Source: Balneola sp. (GTDB lineage: Bacteria; Bacteroidota; Rhodothermia; Balneolales; Balneolaceae). Taken from it: a stretch of DNA of 64,000 bases. Every line of letters starts with the position of its first letter. The stretch's first letter is position 1. Below, piece after piece: positions 14,802-23,317 of this stretch. The position numbers and the translations under genes are program-made. The notes below the pieces were generated by a model that was not told the origin of the DNA, made no database searches, and saw only the letters and a list, made by a program, of their open reading frames with translations. The stretch covers positions 540,182-604,181 of the forward strand of contig JAEPPZ010000001.1 in NCBI GenBank assembly GCA_017640785.1, in the 5' to 3' direction.

Positions 14802-15875
14802 TTATTTTAGTTGTGATAATTCGATTTTTGAAATAAGAATGCTTCCTTCTCCTTCAATTCTTAAACCTACAGATCCTGATTCCGGAGCATCGCCGTGTCC
14901 ATGAACAGCCATTTCTTTATTTATATATCCCCTGAAATGAGTACCGTTTCCGACAACTCTAAAAAACTGAACTCCACCTGCTTCAAATTTACCTTCCTGA
15001 AACACATTGTTTTCACTTTGCTCTTTTCTTCCCTGTATTATTACACCTGAAGATTTGAGCTGTACATAATCAAAATTTTCATTATCGATAAAGTGGTGAA
15101 TCAACATCAAGTCCCCATCAAGGTCAGTCATGTCGATATAGTAGTCGACCTGTACATTTTGATAATTGCTATGTGTGACGAAAGTGTTTGATCCTTCATC
15201 CATACTTAGTTTCAAATACTGAGTACTATTTGAAGCTACTGCTTCAGGATTAAGCTCATTAACTGAGCCTTCTGTCCAGTGAAAGTTTCCTATCAAATCA
15301 GTTACTGCATTTTCGTTCATTTCCCAGAACCAATCACCATTTTCTTTTTGTGTAAAAGAAGATTCAGAGGAAGTCGGGTTTGAATCCGTTAAATCAGGAG
15401 AAACTTCTTCTTGTTCGAGTAATTGTCCGGTACCGGCTCCATAACCAAATACCATTTCAGCTCCGTGTTCTCCCGTTTCGTATAACAAAAAGATTCCCGG
15501 AAGTACTGCTACAAAAGCCACGTATTTAGTTATCGATTTCTCAAAAAGTTTAAAATAATGTAGTCCGATTCTTAAGACAGCATATGCTATAAAAAACCAC
15601 ACCAGCCAAAGGGCCCAGTCTGCGTGATTATTTAATACTGTTTGAGCTTCCGTAGGAAGAAAAACACTGTCCGCTGCTGATTTACCGGAGTAATAAACTC
15701 CTATTGCAGAAACAGATCCTATTATATATATAATCGTATTCTTCTTTTCGTCCCACCATTCTTCGGGAATAAAGAGAGAAATAAAGTTCATCAATGCCGC
15801 TAGAATGATAATCCCAATTGGAAAATGAACCAATAGCGGATGAATATTTGGTGCCCATTCAGGTATAAGTTCCAT
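14802..15875 (-). CDS. DUF2231 membrane protein with a C-terminal beta-sandwich domain
   Basis: Residues 1-155 hold about four transmembrane helices with the DUF2231 start (NIHPLLVHFPIG) and further His residues (NNHADWALW, ETGEHGAEM). Residues about 175-357 form a soluble beta-rich domain ending in GSVGLRIEGEGSILISKIEL, the pattern of the concanavalin-like/3-keto-disaccharide hydrolase (DUF1080) fold. His residues in the membrane part suggest heme or metal binding. It sits between the DUF318 permease and the second NTF2-like gene. The fusion is unusual; function unknown. Confidence 0.7.
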   Translation of the reverse strand: MELIPEWAPNIHPLLVHFPIGIIILAALMNFISLFIPEEWWDEKKNTIIYIIGSVSAIGVYYSGKSAADSVFLPTEAQTVLNNHADWALWLVWFFIAYAVLRIGLHYFKLFEKSITKYVAFVAVLPGIFLLYETGEHGAEMVFGYGAGTGQLLEQEEVSPDLTDSNPTSSESSFTQKENGDWFWEMNENAVTDLIGNFHWTEGSVNELNPEAVASNSTQYLKLSMDEGSNTFVTHSNYQNVQVDYYIDMTDLDGDLMLIHHFIDNENFDYVQLKSSGVIIQGRKEQSENNVFQEGKFEAGGVQFFRVVGNGTHFRGYINKEMAVHGHGDAPESGSVGLRIEGEGSILISKIELSQLK

Positions 15876-15894
15876 AATATTTAATTTTTATAGT

Positions 15895-17103
15895 TTAAAA
15901 TGTACTGTAAATAAAAAGAGATATTCCTACAGCATTAATAAGAATAAAAAGAGTAACTGCGACCTTCTTAAATTTTCCGCCGCCTTCCATATCCATATTC
16001 ATGCTTGCCCCATGTTCTTTTTTGTGTTGTTTGTATAAATAGATCAACCATCCTGTAACCAGAACAAAAACAATATTCATCCAAAAGGTATAGTCAATCT
16101 TAAACTGAGTAACTTCCTGAACCACTTTTGCTGACTCAGGGATGATCCCAAAAAATGAAAAAGCACTGTTCAGAATTAATGCAGTAGCCACAATACTCAC
16201 AAACATTATACCTGCGATATACAGAGCAACCTTCCATCCATAATATTTAGCGTTGATATGAACCAACGGTGGGACCATCAGATCTGAGTAAATGAAGCCC
16301 ATAATTCCGGCGAACATAACTCCGTTCTCATTCAATACTGTTGCCAAAGGAATATTTCCCATCGAGCCAATAAAAGTTGCCCCGGCAACGAAAGGAGCAA
16401 TAACTGCATTTTCAAGGGTTACTAACCAACTCGGTATATTTGTAGCATCTGCTAAGAAAAGAGCGGACCAGAAATCTGCAGGAACCATTACCGCAACAAA
16501 TCCTGCAATGGTAAAACCGATAAGAATGTCTTCCCAAGCCATCTTCCAGTCGTTTACAAACTTCTGGCCAACCAGATGCCATCCTTTCCTACTGGTGATA
16601 CGCTCTTTCCAGTTAAAGTCATCATCCATAGATGAGTCTTCTTCTTCAAGTTTATTGCGTGTCTCTTTAATCCATTTCTTTGGATAGGTGAGTTTAATTA
16701 ACACACTGCTAATGGCAATTAATATGAGACCACCAATAATTTCTGCCGCAAGAAATTGCCATCCCAAAAAGATCATAATTAGAATTCCCAACTCAATAAC
16801 CAAGTTGGTAGAAGCGAACATAAATGCAACCGCAGCTACAAAATGTGCTCCCTTTTTTACTAAAGACCGTGCCGCCGCTAATGCAGCAAAGGAACAAGAT
16901 GATGAGGCTGAACCGAATAAAGTAGAAAGTGAAATACTTTTGAAGTCAGCATCACCCATATATTTTGTCATTTTTCCTTTAGACACAAATGCCTGAATCA
17001 TTCCGGAAACAAAGTATCCCAAAATGAATGCCCAACCTGACTTCCAAAAGAAACCCAGCGCCGTTTTTGTTGACTCTCCATAAAGTTGTATGAATTCATT
17101 CAT
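15895..17103 (-). CDS. DUF318 family permease (predicted metal exporter)
   Basis: The 402-residue product has two repeats of hydrophobic helices separated by an acidic loop (EEEDSSMDDDFNW, about 150-165), as in the DUF318/YraQ permeases. The family motif GSASSSCSFAALAAA (about 64-78) carries a conserved Cys. Related members include ArsP (organoarsenical export) and the SO_0444 type linked to Cu/Zn efflux. A His/Met-bearing tail loop (HKKEHGASMNMDMEGGG) lies before the last helix. Its position next to a multicopper oxidase supports copper-related transport, but the substrate is inference. Confidence 0.8.
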   Translation of the reverse strand: MNEFIQLYGESTKTALGFFWKSGWAFILGYFVSGMIQAFVSKGKMTKYMGDADFKSISLSTLFGSASSSCSFAALAAARSLVKKGAHFVAAVAFMFASTNLVIELGILIMIFLGWQFLAAEIIGGLILIAISSVLIKLTYPKKWIKETRNKLEEEDSSMDDDFNWKERITSRKGWHLVGQKFVNDWKMAWEDILIGFTIAGFVAVMVPADFWSALFLADATNIPSWLVTLENAVIAPFVAGATFIGSMGNIPLATVLNENGVMFAGIMGFIYSDLMVPPLVHINAKYYGWKVALYIAGIMFVSIVATALILNSAFSFFGIIPESAKVVQEVTQFKIDYTFWMNIVFVLVTGWLIYLYKQHKKEHGASMNMDMEGGGKFKKVAVTLFILINAVGISLFIYSTF

Positions 17104-17125
17104 TTTTTAATACTTCTTAGTTAGC

Positions 17126-18592
17126 TTATGTTATTTCATAATTAGCCATCATACCGCTATCCTCATGTTCGAGGTTGTGACAATGAAATACATACATTCC
17201 TTTAGGTGCATCAAACTTCATTATCACTCGAACATGCTCTCCGGGCATTACTAAAACGGTGTCTTTCCAACCTGTTTCGTGAGGTAAAATCCCTCTACTT
17301 CCACTTCTATCTAGTACTTTAAATTGTATGGCATGTATATGCATTGGGTGAGGAGTTGGTGTATCATTAATAAACTCCCAGATTTCTATTTGACCTTGCT
17401 TAACCTGTAAATCTACACGGTTCATTTCAAATTGCTTTCCATTGATCGTGTGCCCTTTCATCATCTGCATATTAAGATCAATTTGTCGTCTCAAGGCCGC
17501 ATCTTTTTCTTCAGGAAAGGTCGAAACTGAAAGCTCTTTGGGTAATTCTGGAATGCTTCCAACACGTTCATCGATAATTTTAAACTCCATCAGTTTAAAG
17601 CTCGCTCCCTGCTCCGGGCTGCTCCCTCCCATCATATTGCCCATACCATTCATCATGCCCCCTGAAGATGGAATGTCGAAAGGAAGGCTTACCAAAGAAG
17701 CTCTTTCTTGACTGAATTTAGAAAAATCAATCAATATATCTGCTCTTTCCCCGGGTGCAAGTAAAAGTTGATCAACTTCTAATGCTTTTGGAAGTAACCC
17801 GCCATCGCCACCTATTAAAGTAAACGGGAGTTGGTTTTGAAAAGCGATATTATAGATTCTGGCATTTGAGCCATTTAGTAACCGAACGCGATACATTCCT
17901 TTTTTTACGTCTTTAATAGCCGCCGGTGTACCATTGATTAAAACTTTATCACCCAAAAATCCCGTCATCATTTGTTCGTGCATCGAAGGATCATATACTA
18001 TCTCACCAGATGAAGTTGAACGTCTATCCTGAATAAGCAAAGGAATTTCAAATTCTCCATTTGGCAGATCTAATGCTTTTTCCTCTTCGTCTTCTACAAT
18101 AAAGAATCCAGCCAAGCCCTTGTAAACTTGATCACCTGTTATTCGATCAGGATGTGGGTGATACCAATAGGTACCCGCCCGTTGGTTGATTAAAAAGTCA
18201 TACTCATAAGCTCCACCAGAAATAGCATCTTTTGGATGACCATCCATATCCGGAGGGACGATCAATCCATGCCAATGAATGATACTATCTTGGCCAATTT
18301 GGTTTTCAAAAATTGCTTTAATTCTGTCACCATGTCGACATTTTATCGTTGGTGATGGATAACTTTGATTAAACTGAAAGCCTGATATTTGATAATTTTC
18401 TCCAATAATATAATTCTCCGAAGAAGCAGCAAGAGTAAAATTTTGATTATTTATAAGCGGGGGTTGCCCCAAGTTGTTAATAAATTCATCATAACCAATC
18501 ATCTGATTGGTTCGACAACTACTTATGAAAGGGCTTAAAGCTAGTGCACCTGATCCTATTGCAATGTTTCTTATAAAGCTTCTTCTATTCAT
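17126..18592 (-). CDS. Multicopper oxidase (CueO/SpoII type) 1
   Basis: The 488-residue product starts with a twin-arginine signal (NRRSFIRN) that ends near SSC, so it may be a lipoprotein. All copper sites are present: HWHG and WYHPH in the first cupredoxin domain, and HPMHIH with HCHNLEHEDSGMM in the third, where the Met is the type 1 axial ligand. A Met-rich stretch (MMNGMGNMMGG, near 315-325) is like the Cu(I)-binding insert of CueO. It should oxidise Cu(I) to Cu(II) in the periplasm. It is shorter than, and distinct from, the 604-residue CopA-type oxidase in the same operon. Confidence 0.92.
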   Translation of the reverse strand: MNRRSFIRNIAIGSGALALSPFISSCRTNQMIGYDEFINNLGQPPLINNQNFTLAASSENYIIGENYQISGFQFNQSYPSPTIKCRHGDRIKAIFENQIGQDSIIHWHGLIVPPDMDGHPKDAISGGAYEYDFLINQRAGTYWYHPHPDRITGDQVYKGLAGFFIVEDEEEKALDLPNGEFEIPLLIQDRRSTSSGEIVYDPSMHEQMMTGFLGDKVLINGTPAAIKDVKKGMYRVRLLNGSNARIYNIAFQNQLPFTLIGGDGGLLPKALEVDQLLLAPGERADILIDFSKFSQERASLVSLPFDIPSSGGMMNGMGNMMGGSSPEQGASFKLMEFKIIDERVGSIPELPKELSVSTFPEEKDAALRRQIDLNMQMMKGHTINGKQFEMNRVDLQVKQGQIEIWEFINDTPTPHPMHIHAIQFKVLDRSGSRGILPHETGWKDTVLVMPGEHVRVIMKFDAPKGMYVFHCHNLEHEDSGMMANYEIT

Positions 18593-18601
18593 AATTGTTC
18601 T

Positions 18602-18988
18602 TTACAGAGTTTCGATGATTTTACTGAGACTTGATTGGACTTGTTGAGCAATATTATTCAGCTCTTTATTCTCTACTGCCTGCATGGAAGCCAGTGGATT
18701 GACTGCGGAAACTTCAACCGTTCCATCTTCGTGCTCTTCCACGATGACATTGCAAGGAAGCATAGTTCCAATTTTATCCTCTTTTAAAAGGGCTTGATGT
18801 GCAAAGTTTGGATTACAAGATCCCAAAATTTTATACTTCTTGAAATCCACATCCAGCTTATTTTTAAGCGTTTCTTTCACGTCAATTTCTGTGAGTACCC
18901 CAAAACCTTCGTCCTTGAGCCTTTCAGTTACATGTTGAATAGCATCTTCAAAATTTTGATTTACTGTTTTAGATATATAATAGTCCAT
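18602..18988 (-). CDS. DUF302 domain protein
   Basis: The 128-residue product is a typical single-domain DUF302 protein, with the segments VLTEIDVKETLKNKL, ILGSCNPNFAHQALL and LPCNVIVEE that mark the family. Two conserved cysteines (SCNP and PCNV) could bind metal. No signal peptide is seen, so it is probably cytoplasmic. DUF302 genes recur in copper-resistance clusters, but no biochemical role is established. It lies 9 bases upstream of the multicopper oxidase gene in the same operon. Confidence 0.8.
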   Translation of the reverse strand: MDYYISKTVNQNFEDAIQHVTERLKDEGFGVLTEIDVKETLKNKLDVDFKKYKILGSCNPNFAHQALLKEDKIGTMLPCNVIVEEHEDGTVEVSAVNPLASMQAVENKELNNIAQQVQSSLSKIIETL

Positions 18989-18996
18989 GATTGTCC

Positions 18997-19215
18997 TTAA
19001 TTTTCGAGTTCTGCTTTTTTCTGTTCGAATTCGGTTTTACTGATTTCTCCCCCGGCATACCATTTCTTAAGTATTTCAAGAGGGCTTTCTTCGCTATTCA
19101 ATTTTTGTTGTTGATTAGCTCTGAAAAATTGAAAAAATCCGTAACCAATTACAAAGATCAAAAGCCACCAAAGAATCATCATCCATCCTCCTCCAAATCC
19201 ATTTAAGCACTGCAT
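18997..19215 (-). CDS. Small SHOCT-domain membrane protein
   Basis: The 72-residue product has one transmembrane helix (WMMILWWLLIFVIGYGFF) and a C-terminal SHOCT domain (PLEILKKWYAGGEISKTEFEQKKAEL). The SHOCT motif is a short C-terminal helix pair found on many unrelated small proteins, thought to assist oligomerisation. Such proteins are frequent in copper clusters. AGGACAT precedes the ATG. Function unknown. Confidence 0.8.
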   Translation of the reverse strand: MQCLNGFGGGWMMILWWLLIFVIGYGFFQFFRANQQQKLNSEESPLEILKKWYAGGEISKTEFEQKKAELEN

Positions 19216-19273
19216 AGTTATGTCCTGTTAGAAACAGTGCCTGATGCATTATTCACCAGGCACTATTCTATGA

Positions 19274-19720
19274 TTAATGATTATCTCCTGACTTTGAGCC
19301 TTCGGGCATATCCATAGCGCCCTTCATCATTTGCATGCACATCATGTGCATTTTCATGGCACGCTCATTCATCATTCCCTTCATTTTTGCCTGATCCATT
19401 TCCTTTCCATCCATCATGGCTTGCATCATTTGCATATGGGCTTGCATTTTTTCTTTCATTTCTGGGTTTTGCATCATCATATGACCATCTCCCATATTCA
19501 TTTCGGAACCCATATTCATCATCTTATGCATCATCTGCTTTCGCATTTTTGGATCTTTCATCATCTGATCCATCATCATGGATCTCATGGTAGAATCTTT
19601 CATCATTTCCATCATTTGTTCTTTCTTGCCATCATGCATGTTATCTTGTTGTGCATGAGCAAAGCCGATCAAAAGAACGGTGAACATTGATGTGAGTATG
19701 ATATGTTTTAGTGTTTTCAT
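19274..19720 (-). CDS. Exported methionine-rich protein, likely periplasmic copper binder
   Basis: The 148-residue product has a signal peptide (cleavage near AHA-QQ, residue 23) and about 44 methionines, with many MM, MxM and MxxM motifs plus several His. Such motifs bind Cu(I) or Ag(I) in CopC-, CusF- and PcoE-like proteins. The ATG at 19720 is chosen over an upstream ATG at 19774 because AGGAG lies 9 bases before it and the signal peptide starts there. I infer a periplasmic copper sponge. An open frame on the other strand across this gene is His-rich only because it reads the complement of Met codons. Confidence 0.85.
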   Translation of the reverse strand: MKTLKHIILTSMFTVLLIGFAHAQQDNMHDGKKEQMMEMMKDSTMRSMMMDQMMKDPKMRKQMMHKMMNMGSEMNMGDGHMMMQNPEMKEKMQAHMQMMQAMMDGKEMDQAKMKGMMNERAMKMHMMCMQMMKGAMDMPEGSKSGDNH

Positions 19721-19770
19721 AGTGTTTCTCCTTTTATTTGTCTTCTTATGATTAAATTTTTTCATGGTTA

Positions 19771-20049
19771 TCAATTGTCCTGCTTAAGCCCAATGTTATA
19801 GACAGAGGCCATAAATGCCCCCATCAACCAACCTAGGATAAAGGTCTGCACAATTCCTAATAGTGCCTGCCAAACAGGTACGTCCATTCTTATGATTGAA
19901 GTTGTGTCAAGACCGTGAAGCAGACTGTTGAAGAACCATATGGTTCCTTCTCTGCCTACCGTTAACATGAGCAGTATACATCCCAGATAGAGTATTGCTC
20001 CGGCTGACCCAACTGCCATTCCAAACCGTTTAATGCTTAATTTTTCCAT
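19771..20049 (-). CDS. DUF5676 family small membrane protein
   Basis: The 92-residue product has two transmembrane helices and the family-like segments KRFGMAVGSAGAILYLGC and LLHGLDTTSIIRMDVPVWQALLGIVQTFILGWLMGA. The DUF5676 assignment rests on these. A Cys in helix 1 and Met/Asp between the helices are candidate metal contacts. Genes of this kind are commonly found in copper-efflux clusters. It is co-transcribed with the Met-rich protein gene. Function unknown. Confidence 0.75.
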   Translation of the reverse strand: MEKLSIKRFGMAVGSAGAILYLGCILLMLTVGREGTIWFFNSLLHGLDTTSIIRMDVPVWQALLGIVQTFILGWLMGAFMASVYNIGLKQDN

Positions 20050-20067
20050 GTTTTCTCCTGTTTTTTG

Positions 20068-20259
20068 TTAGTTAGTGTCCTCATGATTATGTCCGTCATT
20101 TGAACGGAACATCATGAGATGTGCACCAAACATGATGAGGATGAATAGAAAGAATGTGATCGGACTCTCCAGCCCGAAACTTGGTGCCAAAAAAATGAGC
20201 AAGAGAGGTACAACACATCCAATAATCATCCAAAAATAATGTCTTTTCATGGCTATCAT
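20068..20259 (-). CDS. Small membrane protein with His-containing tail (DUF2933-like)
   Basis: The product has 63 residues, or 60 if the ATG at 20250 is used. Two transmembrane helices (FWMIIGCVVPLLLIF and ITFFLFILIMFGAHLMMF) are followed by a short tail, SNDGHNHEDTN. The GAHLMMF-plus-His-tail arrangement matches the small DUF2933-like proteins of copper clusters. It begins 8 bases after the PII-like gene. A metal-chaperone or transporter-accessory role is inference. Confidence 0.65.
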   Translation of the reverse strand: MIAMKRHYFWMIIGCVVPLLLIFLAPSFGLESPITFFLFILIMFGAHLMMFRSNDGHNHEDTN

Positions 20260-20267
20260 CTTTAGTT

Positions 20268-20609
20268 TTATAAAAGCACTTCTGGGCCTTCTTTTCCATC
20301 GCGTATGCGCAATGCATATTCAATGGGGGATACAAAAATAATTCCGTCCCCGGAAGAGCCTGTTGAAGCGATCTCTTGTATGATTTCAATAATAGGTTGA
20401 ATAGAGGTTTCCTGTGCAGCGATTTCTATTTTAATAACCCTTGAATGCATAGCCGGGAAGTCTAAAGAGCCGTGTTCATGAGCAGGATCAGAGTATTGCC
20501 CGGCGCCTTCGCCTTTAAAGACAGTAATGCTAAAATGCCCGGCTGCTCTAAGAGCCGTATAAACATCTTCAAGTAGTATAGGTCGTATATAAGCTTTAAT
20601 AAGTTTCAT
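20268..20609 (-). CDS. PII-like signalling protein of the metal-efflux type (1)
   Basis: The 113-residue product has the PII fold: MKLIKAYIRPILLEDV at the N-terminus, a T-loop region about 37-55 containing GAGQYSDPAHEHGSLDF, and the C-terminal GDGIIFVSPIEYALRIRDG. The uridylylated Tyr of GlnB is not present in its usual context; the loop carries His/Glu instead. A divergent PII group is known to be linked to RND metal-efflux genes, and this gene sits in such an operon. A second one is at 40112-40444. I infer that it senses a metal or nucleotide and acts on a membrane partner. Confidence 0.8.
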   Translation of the reverse strand: MKLIKAYIRPILLEDVYTALRAAGHFSITVFKGEGAGQYSDPAHEHGSLDFPAMHSRVIKIEIAAQETSIQPIIEIIQEIASTGSSGDGIIFVSPIEYALRIRDGKEGPEVLL

Positions 20610-20660
20610 AAAACCTCTTTTTAATCATTATTGTTATTATAAAATCCTATGTAACCGTAT

Positions 20661-21479
20661 TTAGTACCACAACCTTACCCCGGCAACTACTCCAAATACA
20701 CTTACATCTGCACCTTCAAGTTTTGCCAGATCTGCTGTTTCGCTCAATTTCCTATTCCAGGAAATTCCCAAATAAGGAGCGAATTCTCGCTTAATCTCGT
20801 ATCTCAATCTTAAACCAAGCTGGATATTATTGAGCCCTGATCCCACTCCGAAGTCTTCTACTTTTTGAACCGCTACACTTGTGGCCAATCTTGGTTGGAT
20901 AATGAGCCGCTGAGTCATCAGCAAGTCTAACTCACCTTCAAAACTACCCGATAAATCTCCGTCTTCACTTACTGCGATACTTCCATCCACTTCAAATAAA
21001 TAAGGAGCTAAACCTTGCAAACCCAAAACTGCAAAAGCTCTTGAATTACTGGTAATGCTGTTATAGGCAACATCGTATCTTAGACCTGCTTGAACATCGA
21101 AATAGGAAGTTACCGGGCGACTGTATAACCCTTGAAATTCCATTTCTCCTTCTTTTTCTGAAGTAAGGGCTTCCCCTTCTGCTTTAAACCAGAATTTATT
21201 GTAATCCTTTCCATAATACCCCTGAACATCCCAAACCAAGGGATTTGTGCCTTCTTTAGAATAGTATTCAAACCTGTCAGCTACAAAGTAGAAATAGGTT
21301 TTGTTATCGGGAAGAATCTTGTTGCTAAATTCCGGAGCCTTTTGAGCTTTCACTGAGTTACCGGTTAAAATTAATATGGGTAACAAAATGAGTGCTATTT
21401 TTTGAAAATTTATCTTTAACATAATATTGTTACTGAAAATTTTTGGGGTTCGCTTAACAATGATATTTACTTGTTTCAT
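20661..21479 (-). CDS. copB: Outer-membrane copper resistance protein B
   Basis: The 272-residue product has a signal peptide and a beta-rich C-terminal region with alternating motifs such as WFKAEGEALTSEKEGEMEFQ and YSRPVTSYFDVQAGLRYD, as in CopB/PcoB outer-membrane barrels. It ends in a terminal aromatic (RLWY), usual for outer-membrane proteins. The N-terminal Met-rich part seen in Pseudomonas CopB is missing. The ATG at 21479 overlaps the upstream stop by one base (TAATG), but an ATG at 21422 starts directly at the signal peptide. It follows the CopA-type oxidase gene, the usual copAB order. Confidence 0.85.
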   Translation of the reverse strand: MKQVNIIVKRTPKIFSNNIMLKINFQKIALILLPILILTGNSVKAQKAPEFSNKILPDNKTYFYFVADRFEYYSKEGTNPLVWDVQGYYGKDYNKFWFKAEGEALTSEKEGEMEFQGLYSRPVTSYFDVQAGLRYDVAYNSITSNSRAFAVLGLQGLAPYLFEVDGSIAVSEDGDLSGSFEGELDLLMTQRLIIQPRLATSVAVQKVEDFGVGSGLNNIQLGLRLRYEIKREFAPYLGISWNRKLSETADLAKLEGADVSVFGVVAGVRLWY

Positions 21480-23293
21480 TAGTAGATCCCTCCATTTTTA
21501 TCACTAACCTGTACAACTCGAAACATCCCCATTTCCATGTGATATAGAATGTGGCAATGAAAAGCCCATCGCCCTTTATCTCTTGGTGTGACTAGTGCAG
21601 AGATTCGCTGTGCCGGTTGTATTAAAAGAGTGTGTTTTCGAGGATTATAGATCCCGTTTTCGTTCTCTAATTCCATCCACATTCCGTGTAAATGGATAGG
21701 ATGTTCCATCATCGTATCGTTTACAAGAATCAAGCGTAGTCTTTCATCCTGAGTAAATTCAATAGGTCCTTTTACCTCATTGAATTCTTTACCATCAAAA
21801 GACCACATATAGCGTTCCATATTTCCTGTAAGATGTAATTCAACTTCTCTTTCCGGTTTTCTCTCATCAATATTTGGCTCAAGACTTTTCAAATCATTGT
21901 ACACAAGAACTTTACGCCCGTCTTTTCCTAACCCTATTCCCGGCTCATTTAAGCGATTGTATTGATTATCGGCAATCGCTGCTGCGCCAACTCCATGTCG
22001 ATCAGGACCATGTTTTACAGGATCTGAATTCATACCTGACATACCCATCATATTATGGTCCGTGTTTCCATTATCCATTCCTTCCATGGCGTTGTCTTTC
22101 TTTTCCATGTTATCCATCTTCATGCCGTCCATCTTCATATCGCTCATATTCATCCCCATATCTTTCATAGTACGGGTTGGTCTTGGACGAAGAACAGGAA
22201 CTGCCGCAGCCATTCCTTCATTAGGAGCTAACGTGCCACGCGCAAAACCGCTTCGATCAAGTGATTCAGCAAAAATTGTAAATGCTTTCTCTTCTTTTGG
22301 TTCAACAATTACATCATACGTTTCGGCGATACCAATTCTGAACTCTTCAATAGAAACCGGCTCTATATTCTGTCCATCTGCCTGAACTACCGTCATTTTC
22401 AATCCGGGAATGCGAACATCAAAAGTAGATCCTGCAGAACCATTGATGAATCGTAAACGTATTCTTTCTCCTTTTTTAAAAAGAGCATTCCAATTCGATT
22501 CCGGACCACGACCATTCATTAAGTAGGTGTAGGTGGCTCCTGTAACATCTGCAAGATCGGTTGGACTCATACGCATTCGTGCAAATGATGTATAATTTTT
22601 AAATGCACTTACAAAACCATCTTCCGAAACATCTTTAAAGAACTCGCCAAACGTTCGCTTCTGATAATTATAGTAACCATCCATTTTTTTCATATTGTTC
22701 ATTACATCATATGGACTCTCAAATGTCCAGTCAGATAGTAACACAGGATACTCTCTGTCATACTCAACAGGATCATTATCTTTTGGTTCAATAATCATTG
22801 GTCCATAATGTCCCAACTGTTCCTGTAATTTTGAATGGCTGTGATACCAGTATGTACCATTTTGAGTTACCGGAAAGCGGTATTCAAAAGTTTCTCCCGG
22901 TTTAATACCATCGAAACTTACTCCCGGAACTCCATCCATTTGAAACGGTAAAATAATTCCATGCCAGTGAATAGATGTATCTTCTTTAAGCTCATTTTTA
23001 ACTCTAAGTAAAACATCTTCGCCTTCTTTTAAGCGGATAAGCGGTCCGGGAACACTTCCATTTATTCCAATGGCAGTACTTGTTTTCCCGTCAATGTTGA
23101 TAGGAATTTCACTTATGGTTAGATCTAAAATATTGTCAGCACCTTTGGGTTCCAACACATCTCTTTCCCCAAATCCTGCAAAAGCATATGCCGGCAAAAT
23201 AGTTGACATTCCCACAACAGCCCCAATAGAAGCTGTGTAACGGAAAAATGCTCTTCTACTAATCTTCTTGGTATTCTTCTCTTCTTTTTTCAT
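21479..23293 (-). CDS. CopA-type multicopper oxidase (copper resistance system)
   Basis: The 604-residue periplasmic enzyme starts with a twin-arginine signal (SRRAFFRY). Copper ligands are present in HWHG, WYHSHS, HPIHLHG and HCHILYHMEMGMF. A Met-rich insert with repeated MKMDxM and MxGM motifs spans about residues 375-430, the feature that separates PcoA/CopA from other oxidases. It oxidises and binds Cu(I) in the periplasm. Next downstream is copB and upstream is the CPH-type ATPase, a common copper-resistance order. It is the second multicopper oxidase of this operon. Confidence 0.94.
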   Translation of the reverse strand: MKKEEKNTKKISRRAFFRYTASIGAVVGMSTILPAYAFAGFGERDVLEPKGADNILDLTISEIPINIDGKTSTAIGINGSVPGPLIRLKEGEDVLLRVKNELKEDTSIHWHGIILPFQMDGVPGVSFDGIKPGETFEYRFPVTQNGTYWYHSHSKLQEQLGHYGPMIIEPKDNDPVEYDREYPVLLSDWTFESPYDVMNNMKKMDGYYNYQKRTFGEFFKDVSEDGFVSAFKNYTSFARMRMSPTDLADVTGATYTYLMNGRGPESNWNALFKKGERIRLRFINGSAGSTFDVRIPGLKMTVVQADGQNIEPVSIEEFRIGIAETYDVIVEPKEEKAFTIFAESLDRSGFARGTLAPNEGMAAAVPVLRPRPTRTMKDMGMNMSDMKMDGMKMDNMEKKDNAMEGMDNGNTDHNMMGMSGMNSDPVKHGPDRHGVGAAAIADNQYNRLNEPGIGLGKDGRKVLVYNDLKSLEPNIDERKPEREVELHLTGNMERYMWSFDGKEFNEVKGPIEFTQDERLRLILVNDTMMEHPIHLHGMWMELENENGIYNPRKHTLLIQPAQRISALVTPRDKGRWAFHCHILYHMEMGMFRVVQVSDKNGGIY

Positions 23294-23317
23294 AAGTCTT
23301 TTATTTGATTTATAGAT

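Noticed and set aside
19331-19690. His-rich open frame on the plus strand opposite the Met-rich protein
   Set aside because: CAT on one strand reads ATG on the other, so the His-rich frame is just the complement of the Met-rich gene. It has no signal peptide or RBS of its own.
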